64,000 nt of DNA from Treponema socranskii subsp. paredis ATCC 35535. Its GTDB lineage: Bacteria > Spirochaetota > Spirochaetia > Treponematales > Treponemataceae. The notes under the pieces are model-generated. The model was not told the DNA's origin. It saw nothing but the letters and a program-made list of their open reading frames with translations, and ran no database searches. The stretch covers positions 663,793 through 727,792 of the forward strand of contig KE332516.1 of assembly GCA_000413015.1 (NCBI GenBank), written 5' to 3'. Positions 1 to 8,143 of this stretch are shown piece after piece. Made by a program: the position numbers and the translations under genes. Numbering within the stretch: position 1 is the stretch's first letter; each line of letters starts with the position of its first letter.

Positions 1-826
1 AAAGGGCTGCGATCGTCCCCTCGCCCGCCGACTTGCTGTACTGATAAGGAGGGCCGACGAGATCGCCGCACGCAAAGCAGCCGGCGACGCTCGTTTCCAT
101 GCGGCGGTTTACGCGCACGTGATTATTTTCGACTTCGATACCCGATACAAGCCGGCTCGGAGAAATCGCTTCGCGCAAAATAAAGACGCCGTCCGTGCGG
201 ATCTTTCTTGCATCGGTTACCAACGCTTGCACATAGATATCGCCTTCAATCGATTTCGGTACTTCGCGCACGATTTCGATTTTATCCGACACGCGCACAT
301 CTCCTTTGTACATCGGAATATAATACGTTTTCGCCGCAAGGTCGGCGAGGAAATTCGCTTCGCTCTCTTCATTCGCGCCGAACGCGATTACGGCCGCAGT
401 TTTATTTTTATACAGCGGCGCGTCGCAGGTGGCACAATAGCTTACGCCTTTGCCGAGAAAGCGTTCCTCTCCCGGATACGGTGTTGCCGCGACGACGCCC
501 GTCGCCAAAATAAGGGCTTCCGCTTCGAGCATACCGATCGACGTCTGTAAGCCGAAATAAGTGCCCATAGGATATACCGCCTGCACGCGAGCTTCCGTAA
601 CCTCGATCCCCATCGCATCGAGGTGCGCATAAAACGCCTTTTGCATATCGCTTCCGGTAATATTCGGCAAACCGAGATAATTTTGCACCGTATGCGCTTT
701 TTCGATTTTTTCGCTTAAACGCTTGCTGCCCAAAAGTACGAAATTTTTATTGCGGATTTTTGCGGTGAGCGCGGCGGACAAACCTGCCGGCCCCGTTCCG
801 ATTATCGCGATGTCGTATCGTTCCAT
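1..826 (-). CDS. trxB: Thioredoxin reductase-like FAD/NAD(P) oxidoreductase (3' end outside window)
   Basis: Read on the minus strand from ATG at 826; about 275 residues are visible and the gene runs off the left edge. The N-terminus has the FAD-binding Rossmann motif GTGPAGLSA (residues 10-18), and a CATC redox motif (Cys131, Cys134) sits in the NAD(P)H domain as in low-molecular-weight thioredoxin reductases. A late AAGDLVGPP stretch matches the second FAD motif. In this family the enzyme passes electrons from NADPH through FAD to the CxxC pair and on to thioredoxin in the cytoplasm. There is no Shine-Dalgarno before the ATG; a TATATT -10 box ends 6 nt upstream. The preceding gene on the same strand ends at 844. 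Confidence 0.9.
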   Translation of the reverse strand, partial: MERYDIAIIGTGPAGLSAALTAKIRNKNFVLLGSKRLSEKIEKAHTVQNYLGLPNITGSDMQKAFYAHLDAMGIEVTEARVQAVYPMGTYFGLQTSIGMLEAEALILATGVVAATPYPGEERFLGKGVSYCATCDAPLYKNKTAAVIAFGANEESEANFLADLAAKTYYIPMYKGDVRVSDKIEIVREVPKSIEGDIYVQALVTDARKIRTDGVFILREAISPSRLVSGIEVENNHVRVNRRMETSVAGCFACGDLVGPPYQYSKSAGEGTIAAL

Positions 827-832
827 GCTTTT

Positions 833-862
833 AATATACGTATTTATGAGCGCGCACGACAA
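833..862 (-). promoter_or_regulatory. Candidate promoter of trxB, leaderless type
   Basis: On the minus strand TTGTCG (857-862) and TATATT (833-838) are 18 nt apart. The -10 box ends 6 nt before the ATG at 826, which would give a transcript with almost no leader. Seen in sequence; promoter activity is inferred. Confidence 0.4.
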
Positions 863-1656
863 GAGCGGGGCGATACGAGAGCACGGCTTTGCTTTAATAA
901 ATCGACGATATCGCCGTCGGAAACGCTGCCGTCGAGCGCAATCGTTATCCAATTCTTTTTGCTCATGTGATATGCATCGTAAAAACCGCGCCGCTTTTTC
1001 AGCTCGATACTTTTTTCGGGATCGATTTTTACGTTGATGATTTCGACGATCGCATCGTCCGCCGCAAAAGAGGCGTTCTGCTTTTTATCGACCGATTTTT
1101 TTACCGCGTCGGAACGAAGCGATTTTTTTGAGGATACCGCGCGCGCCGAGCCTTTTGCCCCGCGTTTCGAAGCGCGCCCCTGCTTTTCGATTTTGCTTTT
1201 CGGTATATTCATAATGACCCCGTACCATTTGCGGTTTTCGGGATTTCTGAATACGCCGTACGTAGGCGCGGTCGAAAACGGGAAATCGATTTTATCGCCG
1301 AAAAGCGCCTCCGCTTCGCGCGCGATCCGGTTCGCCTGCTCCGTTAAAAACGGCTGCGGCACAAAGCACGCGTCTTTAATTTCCCGCAAAAACGCTCGGT
1401 AACTTTCGCGCACTTCGTTTACGAACGCGCTTTGCCGGCTTTTCGCCCTGAGCGGAAGATAACGTTCGCCCGCCTGCACGTCAAACACCGAAGCGGCGAC
1501 ATCTCCGCCGCTTGTGATAACGACGTCGGCACTGAAATCGCCGTTTAAAAATTCTCCGGAAAACGAATACTTCGAACCGTTTTTAAAGAAACCGAATTTC
1601 ACAATTTTTGCAAAATCGGGAATCGAGCGCGCAAAGATTTCTTCTTCGATAGTCAT
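844..1656 (-). CDS. MmcQ/YjbR-family protein with basic internal linker
   Basis: 270 residues. The C-terminal half matches the MmcQ/YjbR (DUF419) double-wing fold: a segment around residues 122-151 (DFPFSTAPTYGVFRN, then KWYGVIMNIP) and a second around 203-260 (VEIINVKID, then FYDAYHMSKKNWITI). Between them lies an insertion of about 48 residues (152-200), rich in Lys, Arg, Ser and Ala, that looks disordered and histone-H1-like. The first 110 residues form an extra domain I do not recognise by name, often seen ahead of YjbR domains. DNA binding has been proposed for the family. The start at 1656 has no Shine-Dalgarno but lies 8 nt after a good -10 box. Confidence 0.8.
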   Translation of the reverse strand: MTIEEEIFARSIPDFAKIVKFGFFKNGSKYSFSGEFLNGDFSADVVITSGGDVAASVFDVQAGERYLPLRAKSRQSAFVNEVRESYRAFLREIKDACFVPQPFLTEQANRIAREAEALFGDKIDFPFSTAPTYGVFRNPENRKWYGVIMNIPKSKIEKQGRASKRGAKGSARAVSSKKSLRSDAVKKSVDKKQNASFAADDAIVEIINVKIDPEKSIELKKRRGFYDAYHMSKKNWITIALDGSVSDGDIVDLLKQSRALVSPRSCRARS

Positions 1657-1664
1657 GCAAAGTC

Positions 1665-1694
1665 AGTATACGCCCCTCTTCCCGCGCGCGTCAA
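1665..1694 (-). promoter_or_regulatory. Sigma70-type promoter of the MmcQ/YjbR gene, leaderless type
   Basis: TTGACG (1689-1694) and TATACT (1665-1670) on the minus strand with 18 nt between. The ATG at 1656 begins 8 nt after the -10 box, with no ribosome-binding site in between. Confidence 0.55.
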
Positions 1695-1794
1695 CAACCG
1701 ACGACGAAGCGGGCTGCGGCTGCTGAAAGTTACCGTAGCTTTTTTTATACCGAAACAAAAGATCGGACAAACGGTTAAACGAGCCGCTAAAATA

Positions 1795-1862
1795 GCGCGT
1801 CTCGTTTAACTTCGAGTTTGCCTTTCGGCAAACGTCGCTTATTAACTGTGCGCTCGCGCGCA
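1795..1862 (-). repeat. Two-hairpin dispersed repeat unit, copy 1
   Basis: On the minus strand: a GTGCGC-GCGA-GCGCAC hairpin, the linker AGTTAATAAGCGAC, a second hairpin GTTTGCC-GAAA-GGCAAAC, then TCGAAGTTAAA. The same unit with a different second hairpin occurs on the plus strand near 63603-63663. A 78-codon ORF (1663-1899) crosses it but starts at TTG and has no family support, so I treat the region as repeat DNA. Confidence 0.6.
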
Positions 1863-1867
1863 CGGCT

Positions 1868-1905
1868 GCGGCATTTTCGAAAATTGATATTTTCTGCAAT
1901 GCCGC
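1868..1905. repeat. Inverted repeat shared with 5811-5848
   Basis: A perfect 7-bp inverted repeat (GCGGCAT / ATGCCGC) encloses a 24-nt centre containing TTTTCGAAAA and ATTTTCTGCA. A close relative sits in the 5' leader of the sugar-binding protein gene at 5811-5848, so this is a dispersed element. Confidence 0.55.
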
Positions 1906-1928
1906 ATTTTAATGAACGTTTCCGTAAA

Positions 1929-2630
1929 TTACGGCACTTCGATTTTCGGAATTTGAAACCCTTTTTTTATTAAAAGCGCGGCAAGCTTTTCGCTTCCGAG
2001 ATGCATGCAATACACGCGTTTCCGTTCCGACACGGGGATTTTCCGTTCGAGCGTCGCATAACTGCAATGCCCCGCCGAAGCCGTATCGATCGTAGCTTCA
2101 TGAAATAAAAGATCGATTTTATTATCGAGGAATTTTTTGAGCACCGGATCGGGAATATCGTGCGCGTCGCCGCTGTAATAAAAGCTTGCGCCCTTAAACG
2201 AAACTTCGTAACCGAAGCACGCAATCATATTGGAATGAACGACACGGTAAGGAGTGACGGACATGTTCCAATCTTTCGGTACCGAAAGGTGATGCGTATA
2301 TTTATCGTCGCTTATACCGATACATTTTAGAAATCGCTCTATCGCCCGCGTCGGATAAAATATATCGACCGGTTTCGGCACTACGTGACTGCAAAACGAA
2401 AGAACCGTTCCCAAGCTCCCGATATGATCGCTGTGAAGATGCGTAATTATTATCACCACCCGCCGGATACGCTTTGATTGCAAAAGCTTCAGCATACGGG
2501 CGTATACGCTTTCGCCGCAGTCGAACATGAAAAGCGTCGTGCCGTCTATAAAGTACGCATTCGTATTTCCGAACGGCGCATTGAATGCCGAACCGATGCC
2601 TGTAAAATGAAGTACGTTTCTTTTTGCCAT
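1929..2630 (-). CDS. Metallo-beta-lactamase-fold hydrolase, RNase Z-like
   Basis: 233 residues, the usual size for a single-domain MBL hydrolase. The metal-binding THLHSDHIG motif gives His64, His66, Asp68 and His69. Further ligands are likely in VVHSNM, the YYSGDAHD stretch and the late CMHLGSEK. RNase Z/ElaC-type enzymes and cyclic-nucleotide phosphodiesterases share this layout; I cannot choose between them. No signal peptide, so cytoplasmic. The start codon overlaps the stop of the upstream permease gene by 1 nt (TAATG), so translation should be coupled to the sugar ABC importer. That context suggests a role in handling an imported substrate, which is inference only. Confidence 0.8.
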   Translation of the reverse strand: MAKRNVLHFTGIGSAFNAPFGNTNAYFIDGTTLFMFDCGESVYARMLKLLQSKRIRRVVIIITHLHSDHIGSLGTVLSFCSHVVPKPVDIFYPTRAIERFLKCIGISDDKYTHHLSVPKDWNMSVTPYRVVHSNMIACFGYEVSFKGASFYYSGDAHDIPDPVLKKFLDNKIDLLFHEATIDTASAGHCSYATLERKIPVSERKRVYCMHLGSEKLAALLIKKGFQIPKIEVP

Positions 2631-3469
2631 TATTTTATCCCCGAAGCAACAAAGCTTTCAATAAATTTTTTCTGGAAAACAAAGAATAAAACCACGAGCG
2701 GTATGCTTATGATAAACGTCGCGGCGCATACGTTTGTCCATTGCAATACCGCTTCTTTACTTTTCGCAAACAGGGCAAGCCCGACGGTGAGCGTTCTGTT
2801 TTCGACCGAGTTCGTAACGATGAGCGGCCACAAAAAATTATTCCAATGATAACTGACCGAAATCAGTCCGAATGAAATATACGCCGTCCGCGCGTTCGGA
2901 ATATACACATGCCGGATTATCTGCAGCGTATTGCATCCGTCGATCGTCGCAGCGTCGCTCAGTGCCGATGGTATCGTTTTAAAATGCTGACGAAGTAAAA
3001 ATGTTCCCATCGCACTTCCGAGAAAGGGAATCATGATTGCAAGTTTCGTATCGCCCAAATGCAAATCCGAAACGGTCATAAAGTTCGGCATGATCAAAAT
3101 ATCGTTCGGGATAATCATTTGAATAAAGATGATGAGAAACACGATCCTTTTACCTTTGAACTTTAAGCACGCAAGCGCATACGCCGCAAGCGTAATCGTG
3201 ATAAATTGTATGAAGTATGTACAGACGACAATCGTTATCGTATTTTTATAATACGTCGGAAACGGTACTTGCTGCCATACGTATGCGATATTTGCAAGCG
3301 TCCAATCGCTGTGCGGAAATATTTTCATTACGAATGTCGCTTTCGTAAAAGCGGTCAGCACCATCCACACGAACGGAATGAGAAAAAAGACGGCCATGAC
3401 GGCGCAGATAACATAATAAACGGTTTTTACTTTTTCTTCGTTATGCATATATTCCTCAAACCTTTTCAA
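2630..3469 (-). CDS. Sugar ABC transporter permease, MalG/UgpE type
   Basis: 279 residues with six predicted membrane segments. The EAA loop that contacts the ATPase is clear near the C-terminal third (ALSDAATIDGCNTL, then HVYIP). Proteins of this CUT1 family form half of the inner-membrane channel for mono- or oligosaccharides. It overlaps the other permease gene by 4 nt (ATGA) upstream and the MBL hydrolase by 1 nt downstream, so the three are translated as a unit. No ATPase is encoded with it; CUT1 systems often share an MsmX/MsmK-type ATPase encoded elsewhere. Confidence 0.92.
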   Translation of the reverse strand: MKRFEEYMHNEEKVKTVYYVICAVMAVFFLIPFVWMVLTAFTKATFVMKIFPHSDWTLANIAYVWQQVPFPTYYKNTITIVVCTYFIQFITITLAAYALACLKFKGKRIVFLIIFIQMIIPNDILIMPNFMTVSDLHLGDTKLAIMIPFLGSAMGTFLLRQHFKTIPSALSDAATIDGCNTLQIIRHVYIPNARTAYISFGLISVSYHWNNFLWPLIVTNSVENRTLTVGLALFAKSKEAVLQWTNVCAATFIISIPLVVLFFVFQKKFIESFVASGIK

Positions 3470-4365
3470 TTATAATAAATGCGTTTGTCGCTGTTAATAA
3501 ATTGTCCCATAGAGATGATCAGCATTATCACCAGCATGATGACGGTTAGCGCGGACGCTTTTGCCTGATCGAAGAAAATGAATCCTTGCTGATAAATATA
3601 ATAGAGAAGCAATGTACTCGCATTGTTCGGCGCGCCTTCCGTCATAATGACAACGTGATCGACGAGCTTCAAACTGTCGGTCAATGCGGTGATCGTGACA
3701 AACAAAGTTGTCGGTGCAAGCAGCGGCAGCGTGATCTTTCGGAACGTATAGAATGCAGGCGAACCGTCAAGTATCGCCGCTTCATATAATTCTTTATCGA
3801 GATTTTGCAAACCGGAAAGAAAAAATATCATCAGATACCCGGCTTCACGCCATACGTACATAAAAGCCATTGCCGGCAGTACCGTTTTTTTATCGGAGAG
3901 AACGCCGAGCGGTTTCAAACCGATTGCAGTAAGCAATTGATCGAACATCCCCGTTTCGGGCATATAGATGAAAAGCCAAATACTTGCAATCGCTATCATC
4001 GGCATAACGACGGGATAAAAAAACGACGTGCGGAAAAAGCCGATAAAATTCATATTCTTTTTATTGACAAGCATGGCAAGCATAAGTCCGATGATAAAAG
4101 CCGGCACAACAGTCAACACGGAAAAGTACAGCGTATTGCGCATGACTTTCCAAAACAGTTCGCTCTTCGCGAATTCGATATAATTATGCAGTCCGATAAA
4201 CTGCGGCTTCGGCATACCGATTTCGAACGCCGTCAATCCGAGATAGGCGCTTTTCAGTATGGGCCAGACGGTAAATATAAACATAAAGAACAACGTCGGA
4301 GCAAGCATGAGCCAGCCTTTTACCGCATCGTTCATCCGTCTGTATTTTCTTTTTTGCAATTCCAT
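3466..4365 (-). CDS. Sugar ABC transporter permease, MalF/UgpA type
   Basis: 299 residues. A short cytoplasmic N-terminus rich in Lys and Arg is followed by six membrane segments. The EAA loop reads ELYEAAILDGSPAFYTFRK, then ITLPLLAP. It is the heterodimer partner of the downstream MalG-type permease. A GC-rich hairpin (4384-4428) separates it from the binding-protein gene. Confidence 0.92.
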   Translation of the reverse strand: MELQKRKYRRMNDAVKGWLMLAPTLFFMFIFTVWPILKSAYLGLTAFEIGMPKPQFIGLHNYIEFAKSELFWKVMRNTLYFSVLTVVPAFIIGLMLAMLVNKKNMNFIGFFRTSFFYPVVMPMIAIASIWLFIYMPETGMFDQLLTAIGLKPLGVLSDKKTVLPAMAFMYVWREAGYLMIFFLSGLQNLDKELYEAAILDGSPAFYTFRKITLPLLAPTTLFVTITALTDSLKLVDHVVIMTEGAPNNASTLLLYYIYQQGFIFFDQAKASALTVIMLVIMLIISMGQFINSDKRIYYN

Positions 4366-4383
4366 AGTTATTCCCTACAACAA

Positions 4384-4428
4384 GGGGCTGCCCCAGAAGT
4401 CATTTAAAACTTCAGCAAGGACAGCCCC
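4384..4428 (-). terminator. Intercistronic hairpin between binding-protein and permease genes
   Basis: GGGGCTG/CAGCCCC closing stem with an inner GAAGT/ACTTC pair, placed between the solute-binding protein stop (4452) and the first permease start (4365). There is no T-run, so it more likely stabilises or partly attenuates the message. This would favour the binding protein over the permeases, as is common in such operons. Its outer stem resembles the hairpins at 31294-31330 and 34725-34743. Confidence 0.5.
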
Positions 4429-4451
4429 GCGCATTTTATACTTTCAGCCGT

Positions 4452-5774
4452 TTACCAAAACCGCTTCAAGTCGGCATCGGCATCTTTCTGCGCATCGGCG
4501 AGCGCTTTTGCCGGCGTCTTTTCTCCGGTGATCGCGCTTTGAATCGCATCGTTGAGGATTCTCCACGATTTCGTCGAGTTGTACGTAGTCAGTTCCGGTT
4601 TGCTGATCGGAATCTGATCGTATGCAACGCGCGCTTGCGGAAGTTTCGCATAGTAATCTTTTATCTGCTGCGTATTGAGTGCGGATTTTCTCGTTACGAC
4701 ATATCCCGTGTCGACGCTCCACTGAGCCGCGCGTTCGGGAGCGGTTGCAAATTTAATAAATTCCCATGCGGCTTTTTGACGCTCTTTTGAAATACCCTTT
4801 GAAATATAAAAATTTCCGCCGCCCGTGGGAGCCGCTTGACGCTTGTTGCCCGGAAGGAAGCACACGCCGTAATTGAACGTCGCGTTTTTGCTGATATTTC
4901 CGAGATTTCCCGTCGTATGATAAATCATCGCGACTTTTCCGCTCAAAAATTGTCCCGGCAAATCCGTCCACTGAACAATACCGGATTGCATACATTTATA
5001 TTTATTTTGCAGATCGCACCAAAACTGCAGCGCTTCGACATTTTCCGGAGTATCGAACAGAGCGCGCTTACCGTCCGCGCTCATAAGATTTTCTCCGTTT
5101 TTCGAATTCTGCAGACAAAATCCCGTAAATTGCCACTGTGCGCTACCGCTGTTGAGGGCGATGCCGACTCCGTATCGCGCAACTTGTCCGTCGCTTCCGA
5201 TTTTTGTTAATTTTTGCGCATAGTTCGCCAGTTCCGTCCACGTCTTCGGCGGCTTTTCAGGATCGAGGCCGACTTCTTTAAATGCATCCTTATTGTAGAA
5301 CATGATTTCGGTACTCCGCTGAAACGGGATACTCACGATTTTTCCTTCGACGTAGGAGTCTTCCATAAATCCGGAAAGGAAATCGTCAATATACGCTTTG
5401 CCCGCCGCTCCGTCAGCAGCGATCAAATCGTCGAGAGCGATAACGGCATTTTGTACCCACATCGAATAACGCTGCGTTGCAAGGCTGATAAACAGATCGG
5501 GAGGATTTTTGCCTTGTACGGCGGTTTGAATTTTCACAACGGTATCGTCATAATTGCCGGTATAGACAGGCTTTACGATAGCTTCGGGATGCAGTGCGTT
5601 CCAGTCGTTGCAAATTTTATCGACGAATTTCGTAACGGCACCGCCGACATTGACCGGAAAGAAAAAGGTCATCTCGATATTTTTACCGCCGCCCGAATCG
5701 CCGGTTCCGAGTCCGAACGACATCGAGCCGGCCAGACAGAATAAAGCCAAAACGGCTGCCAACAATTTTTTCAT
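4452..5774 (-). CDS. Extracellular solute-binding protein, family 1 (sugar)
   Basis: I start the gene at the ATG at 5774, not 5804, because AGGAGG lies 5 nt upstream. It gives 440 residues beginning with a signal peptide (MKKLLAAVLALFCLAGS). The Cys in it is preceded by LF, so a classical lipobox is doubtful and the protein may be periplasmic rather than lipidated. The body matches UgpB/MalE-type binding proteins (IEMTFFFPVN strand, NPPDLFISLATQ, a late WEFIKFATAPERAAQW segment). It captures the sugar for the two downstream permeases. A good sigma70 promoter lies upstream. Confidence 0.92.
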   Translation of the reverse strand: MKKLLAAVLALFCLAGSMSFGLGTGDSGGGKNIEMTFFFPVNVGGAVTKFVDKICNDWNALHPEAIVKPVYTGNYDDTVVKIQTAVQGKNPPDLFISLATQRYSMWVQNAVIALDDLIAADGAAGKAYIDDFLSGFMEDSYVEGKIVSIPFQRSTEIMFYNKDAFKEVGLDPEKPPKTWTELANYAQKLTKIGSDGQVARYGVGIALNSGSAQWQFTGFCLQNSKNGENLMSADGKRALFDTPENVEALQFWCDLQNKYKCMQSGIVQWTDLPGQFLSGKVAMIYHTTGNLGNISKNATFNYGVCFLPGNKRQAAPTGGGNFYISKGISKERQKAAWEFIKFATAPERAAQWSVDTGYVVTRKSALNTQQIKDYYAKLPQARVAYDQIPISKPELTTYNSTKSWRILNDAIQSAITGEKTPAKALADAQKDADADLKRFW

Positions 5775-5810
5775 ACGTCCTCCTGCGAATAGTGCGATAC
5801 GCATACCGAT

Positions 5811-5848
5811 GCGGCAGCTTCGAAAACCTGCATTTTCTGCAATACCGC
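5811..5848 (-). repeat. Dispersed inverted repeat in the 5' leader of the sugar-binding protein gene
   Basis: Related to the element at 1868-1905: imperfect GCGGCA/TACCGC arms, a TTCGAAAA centre and a conserved CATTTTCTGCAAT. It lies just downstream of the -10 box, so it is transcribed as part of the leader RNA. Confidence 0.5.
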
Positions 5849-5857
5849 ATTAGATGA

Positions 5858-5886
5858 AGTATATATCATGAATTGGTACGTGTCAA
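5858..5886 (-). promoter_or_regulatory. Sigma70 promoter of the sugar ABC operon
   Basis: Consensus TTGACA (5881-5886) and TATACT (5858-5863) on the minus strand with exactly 17 nt between. The predicted transcript starts near 5851 and has a leader of about 77 nt. Confidence 0.7.
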
Positions 5887-5980
5887 ATTATTTTTTGAAA
5901 AATCGATGATTTTTACGGTTTTAATACGCATGTAATACAAATCAACCGTTCAACTCAAAATTGCGTTTTTTTTACTATTT

Positions 5981-8143
5981 TCAATAATTAAATGCGGCAT
6001 CGAGATTTTTTTGCGCTTCGGCGATCGCGGAATCGACGTCCAAAATACCGAACAGCGTCGAACGGATCGACGAGCCGAGTATCTTTTCAAATCGATATTC
6101 GTTAAATGCGGCGTTCGGCACTTCGTCGTGGCGCAGTCCGTCGGCCATCGCCGCGTCGACCCCCGCTATCCACGGATACAAACTCAAAATATCGATATCG
6201 GACAATAATTTTTTATTGTTGATATAGCCGCCGAGATATGAAATCATCGAAGCGGTGCGATCCGAATACAGCCATAAGAAAAATTCGCGGACGGCATCGA
6301 GCTTTGCGGTATTTTTGGAAATGCCGATGCTGCCTCCACCCAAAAGCGGAAAGCCGCCGGGCACTTGCGAAAAACCGATTTTATTGACGAATTCGGAGTT
6401 TTTATAGTGCATGATCGCGGATGCGTGATTGCAAAAAACGACGGTCATAGCCGTGTTTCCCGATGCGAATTCGTTCATCGCTTCCGACCACCAGTTCAGC
6501 GTATGCTTCGGAATACACTCGGCGCTTTTTATGTGATCGATCAATGTTTTGCGAAAGAGCGGATCGGTAACCTTTATATGCCCCGCATCGTCGTAAAACC
6601 GTCCGCCGTATGAACGATAGCGCGGCAAAAATTCGCAAGCCGCCGTTACGGACGAACCGATCACCAACGATGTGCCGTAATCGGTCGGAGATTTTTTATT
6701 CCGCGATTTCGTAAAAAACGACGCGATTTCATCGTATTCCGCATAGGTTTTCGGAAGGGTGAGCTGCCGCTTCGTCGTTTCAAAAAAAGAGCGGCGTATG
6801 AGACTGTCTTCAAACAGATCTTTCCGATAGTACAGCATCTGCGCGCTTATATCGAAGGGCAAGGCGACGATTTTATTGTCCGAATAATAATAATCGCGCG
6901 GAATTTTTGTCGAAAAAGATTCGGAGATCGTTTTATACGGATCGGACGAAAGATCGAGCGGCAAAAAAATCGCTCCGCCGATTTCGGTCAGCCACGCCAT
7001 ATCGAGCCGTATCAAATCGTACGCTTTGCTGTCCCTGCTCTCCAATGCCGCTTTGTACAATTCGTCGTACGGCATCGTGATGATTTTCAGCGCGATCCCC
7101 GTTTTTGCGGCAAAAGAGGGAGCGAGAGCTTTCAGCGCATAGGCCGTAGGACTGTTCAGCGTAAGCAAATTGATCTGCTCGCGCTTTGCGATGCGGCGAG
7201 GAGCTTCGCTCGGATTTAAAAAACCGTCGGCCGGAAGGATACATTCTTTTTCCGTCTCCGACGTTTTATGTAAAATACGCTGTGCGATTCGACAGCCGAG
7301 ATATTTATAATTCAATTCATACGCTGACGTTTCGAATCCGTGCATCATCGATTTATTTGTTACGGTAAAAATTTGCAAAGGCGAGGCGGGATTGTAATAC
7401 GCATGGGCGGTTTTTACGTATTCTTCGTTTTCACGTCCGAAAACGAGTACGGCGTCGAACGCGGCATCATCCGATACGATCGCAAATGCCGTACCGGCAC
7501 ACATCGACTCTTCCGAATAAAAAACCGAACAGCGGCAGCCGGCATTTTTTAAAACCGAAACGCAGCCTCGGACGAAGTCTTCGTTGCAGCTGTATCGTGC
7601 CGGGCCGCAAAACACGGCAATCTTCCGCCCTCCGTTTTTTACGGCGCTTTCGGCAAGCTCCGTACCCGCACGCTCAAAATCGAAAGCGTAAAAAAACGCA
7701 TCGGGATCGGACACGCGGCGTTCCACGTAAAAAAGCATCGAATCTTTATGCCTCACAATACGCTGCAGGGAAGAACTTATGACGATGAGCGCGCTCGGAT
7801 TTTCCGCGCATATCCTATCGACAAGCTTCGTTTCTTTTTCGACGGAATCGTCGGTACTGTAAATCGTAAGATCGTAATCGGAATCGTTCAGCACGAAAGC
7901 GACGCCCGCATACAGATCGCCGTATCGTTTTATATGCAGCTTGGGTACGATGATTGCAACTCTGTTCGTCTTTCCCTGTTTCAGCTGTTTCGCCTGCGTA
8001 TTCGGTTTAAACCCCAGCTGCCGCACGGCATTTTCGACGAGATTGATTTTTTGTACGCTGACGTTTCCTTTTTTGTTAAGCACGTTCGAAACGGTTCCGT
8101 GAGAAACGCCTGCAAGATTTGCAATGTCTTTAATCGTCGCCAT
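5981..8143 (-). CDS. LacI-family repressor fused to a solute-binding-protein domain
   Basis: 720 residues, about twice the length of a LacI repressor. Residues 3-50 are a LacI helix-turn-helix and hinge (TIKDIANLAGVSHGTVSNVL). Residues about 58-315 are the periplasmic-binding-protein-I-like effector domain (RVAIIVPKLH, GGRKIAVFCGP). From about 322 to the end there is a type 1 extracellular solute-binding-protein fold (INLLTLNSPTAYALKALAP, FLPLDLSSDPYK, FASGNTAMTVVFCNHAS, LGGGSIGISK), yet there is no signal peptide, so this domain must act in the cytoplasm. The gene overlaps the stop of the AraC-type regulator by 14 nt and precedes the sugar ABC operon, its probable target. The fusion suggests one DNA-binding protein that senses two ligands. 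Confidence 0.88.
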   Translation of the reverse strand: MATIKDIANLAGVSHGTVSNVLNKKGNVSVQKINLVENAVRQLGFKPNTQAKQLKQGKTNRVAIIVPKLHIKRYGDLYAGVAFVLNDSDYDLTIYSTDDSVEKETKLVDRICAENPSALIVISSSLQRIVRHKDSMLFYVERRVSDPDAFFYAFDFERAGTELAESAVKNGGRKIAVFCGPARYSCNEDFVRGCVSVLKNAGCRCSVFYSEESMCAGTAFAIVSDDAAFDAVLVFGRENEEYVKTAHAYYNPASPLQIFTVTNKSMMHGFETSAYELNYKYLGCRIAQRILHKTSETEKECILPADGFLNPSEAPRRIAKREQINLLTLNSPTAYALKALAPSFAAKTGIALKIITMPYDELYKAALESRDSKAYDLIRLDMAWLTEIGGAIFLPLDLSSDPYKTISESFSTKIPRDYYYSDNKIVALPFDISAQMLYYRKDLFEDSLIRRSFFETTKRQLTLPKTYAEYDEIASFFTKSRNKKSPTDYGTSLVIGSSVTAACEFLPRYRSYGGRFYDDAGHIKVTDPLFRKTLIDHIKSAECIPKHTLNWWSEAMNEFASGNTAMTVVFCNHASAIMHYKNSEFVNKIGFSQVPGGFPLLGGGSIGISKNTAKLDAVREFFLWLYSDRTASMISYLGGYINNKKLLSDIDILSLYPWIAGVDAAMADGLRHDEVPNAAFNEYRFEKILGSSIRSTLFGILDVDSAIAEAQKNLDAAFNY

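Noticed and set aside
1663..1899. 78-codon ORF between the MBL and MmcQ genes
   Set aside because: It starts at TTG, has no ribosome-binding site, runs through two dispersed repeats and overlaps the promoter of the next gene.
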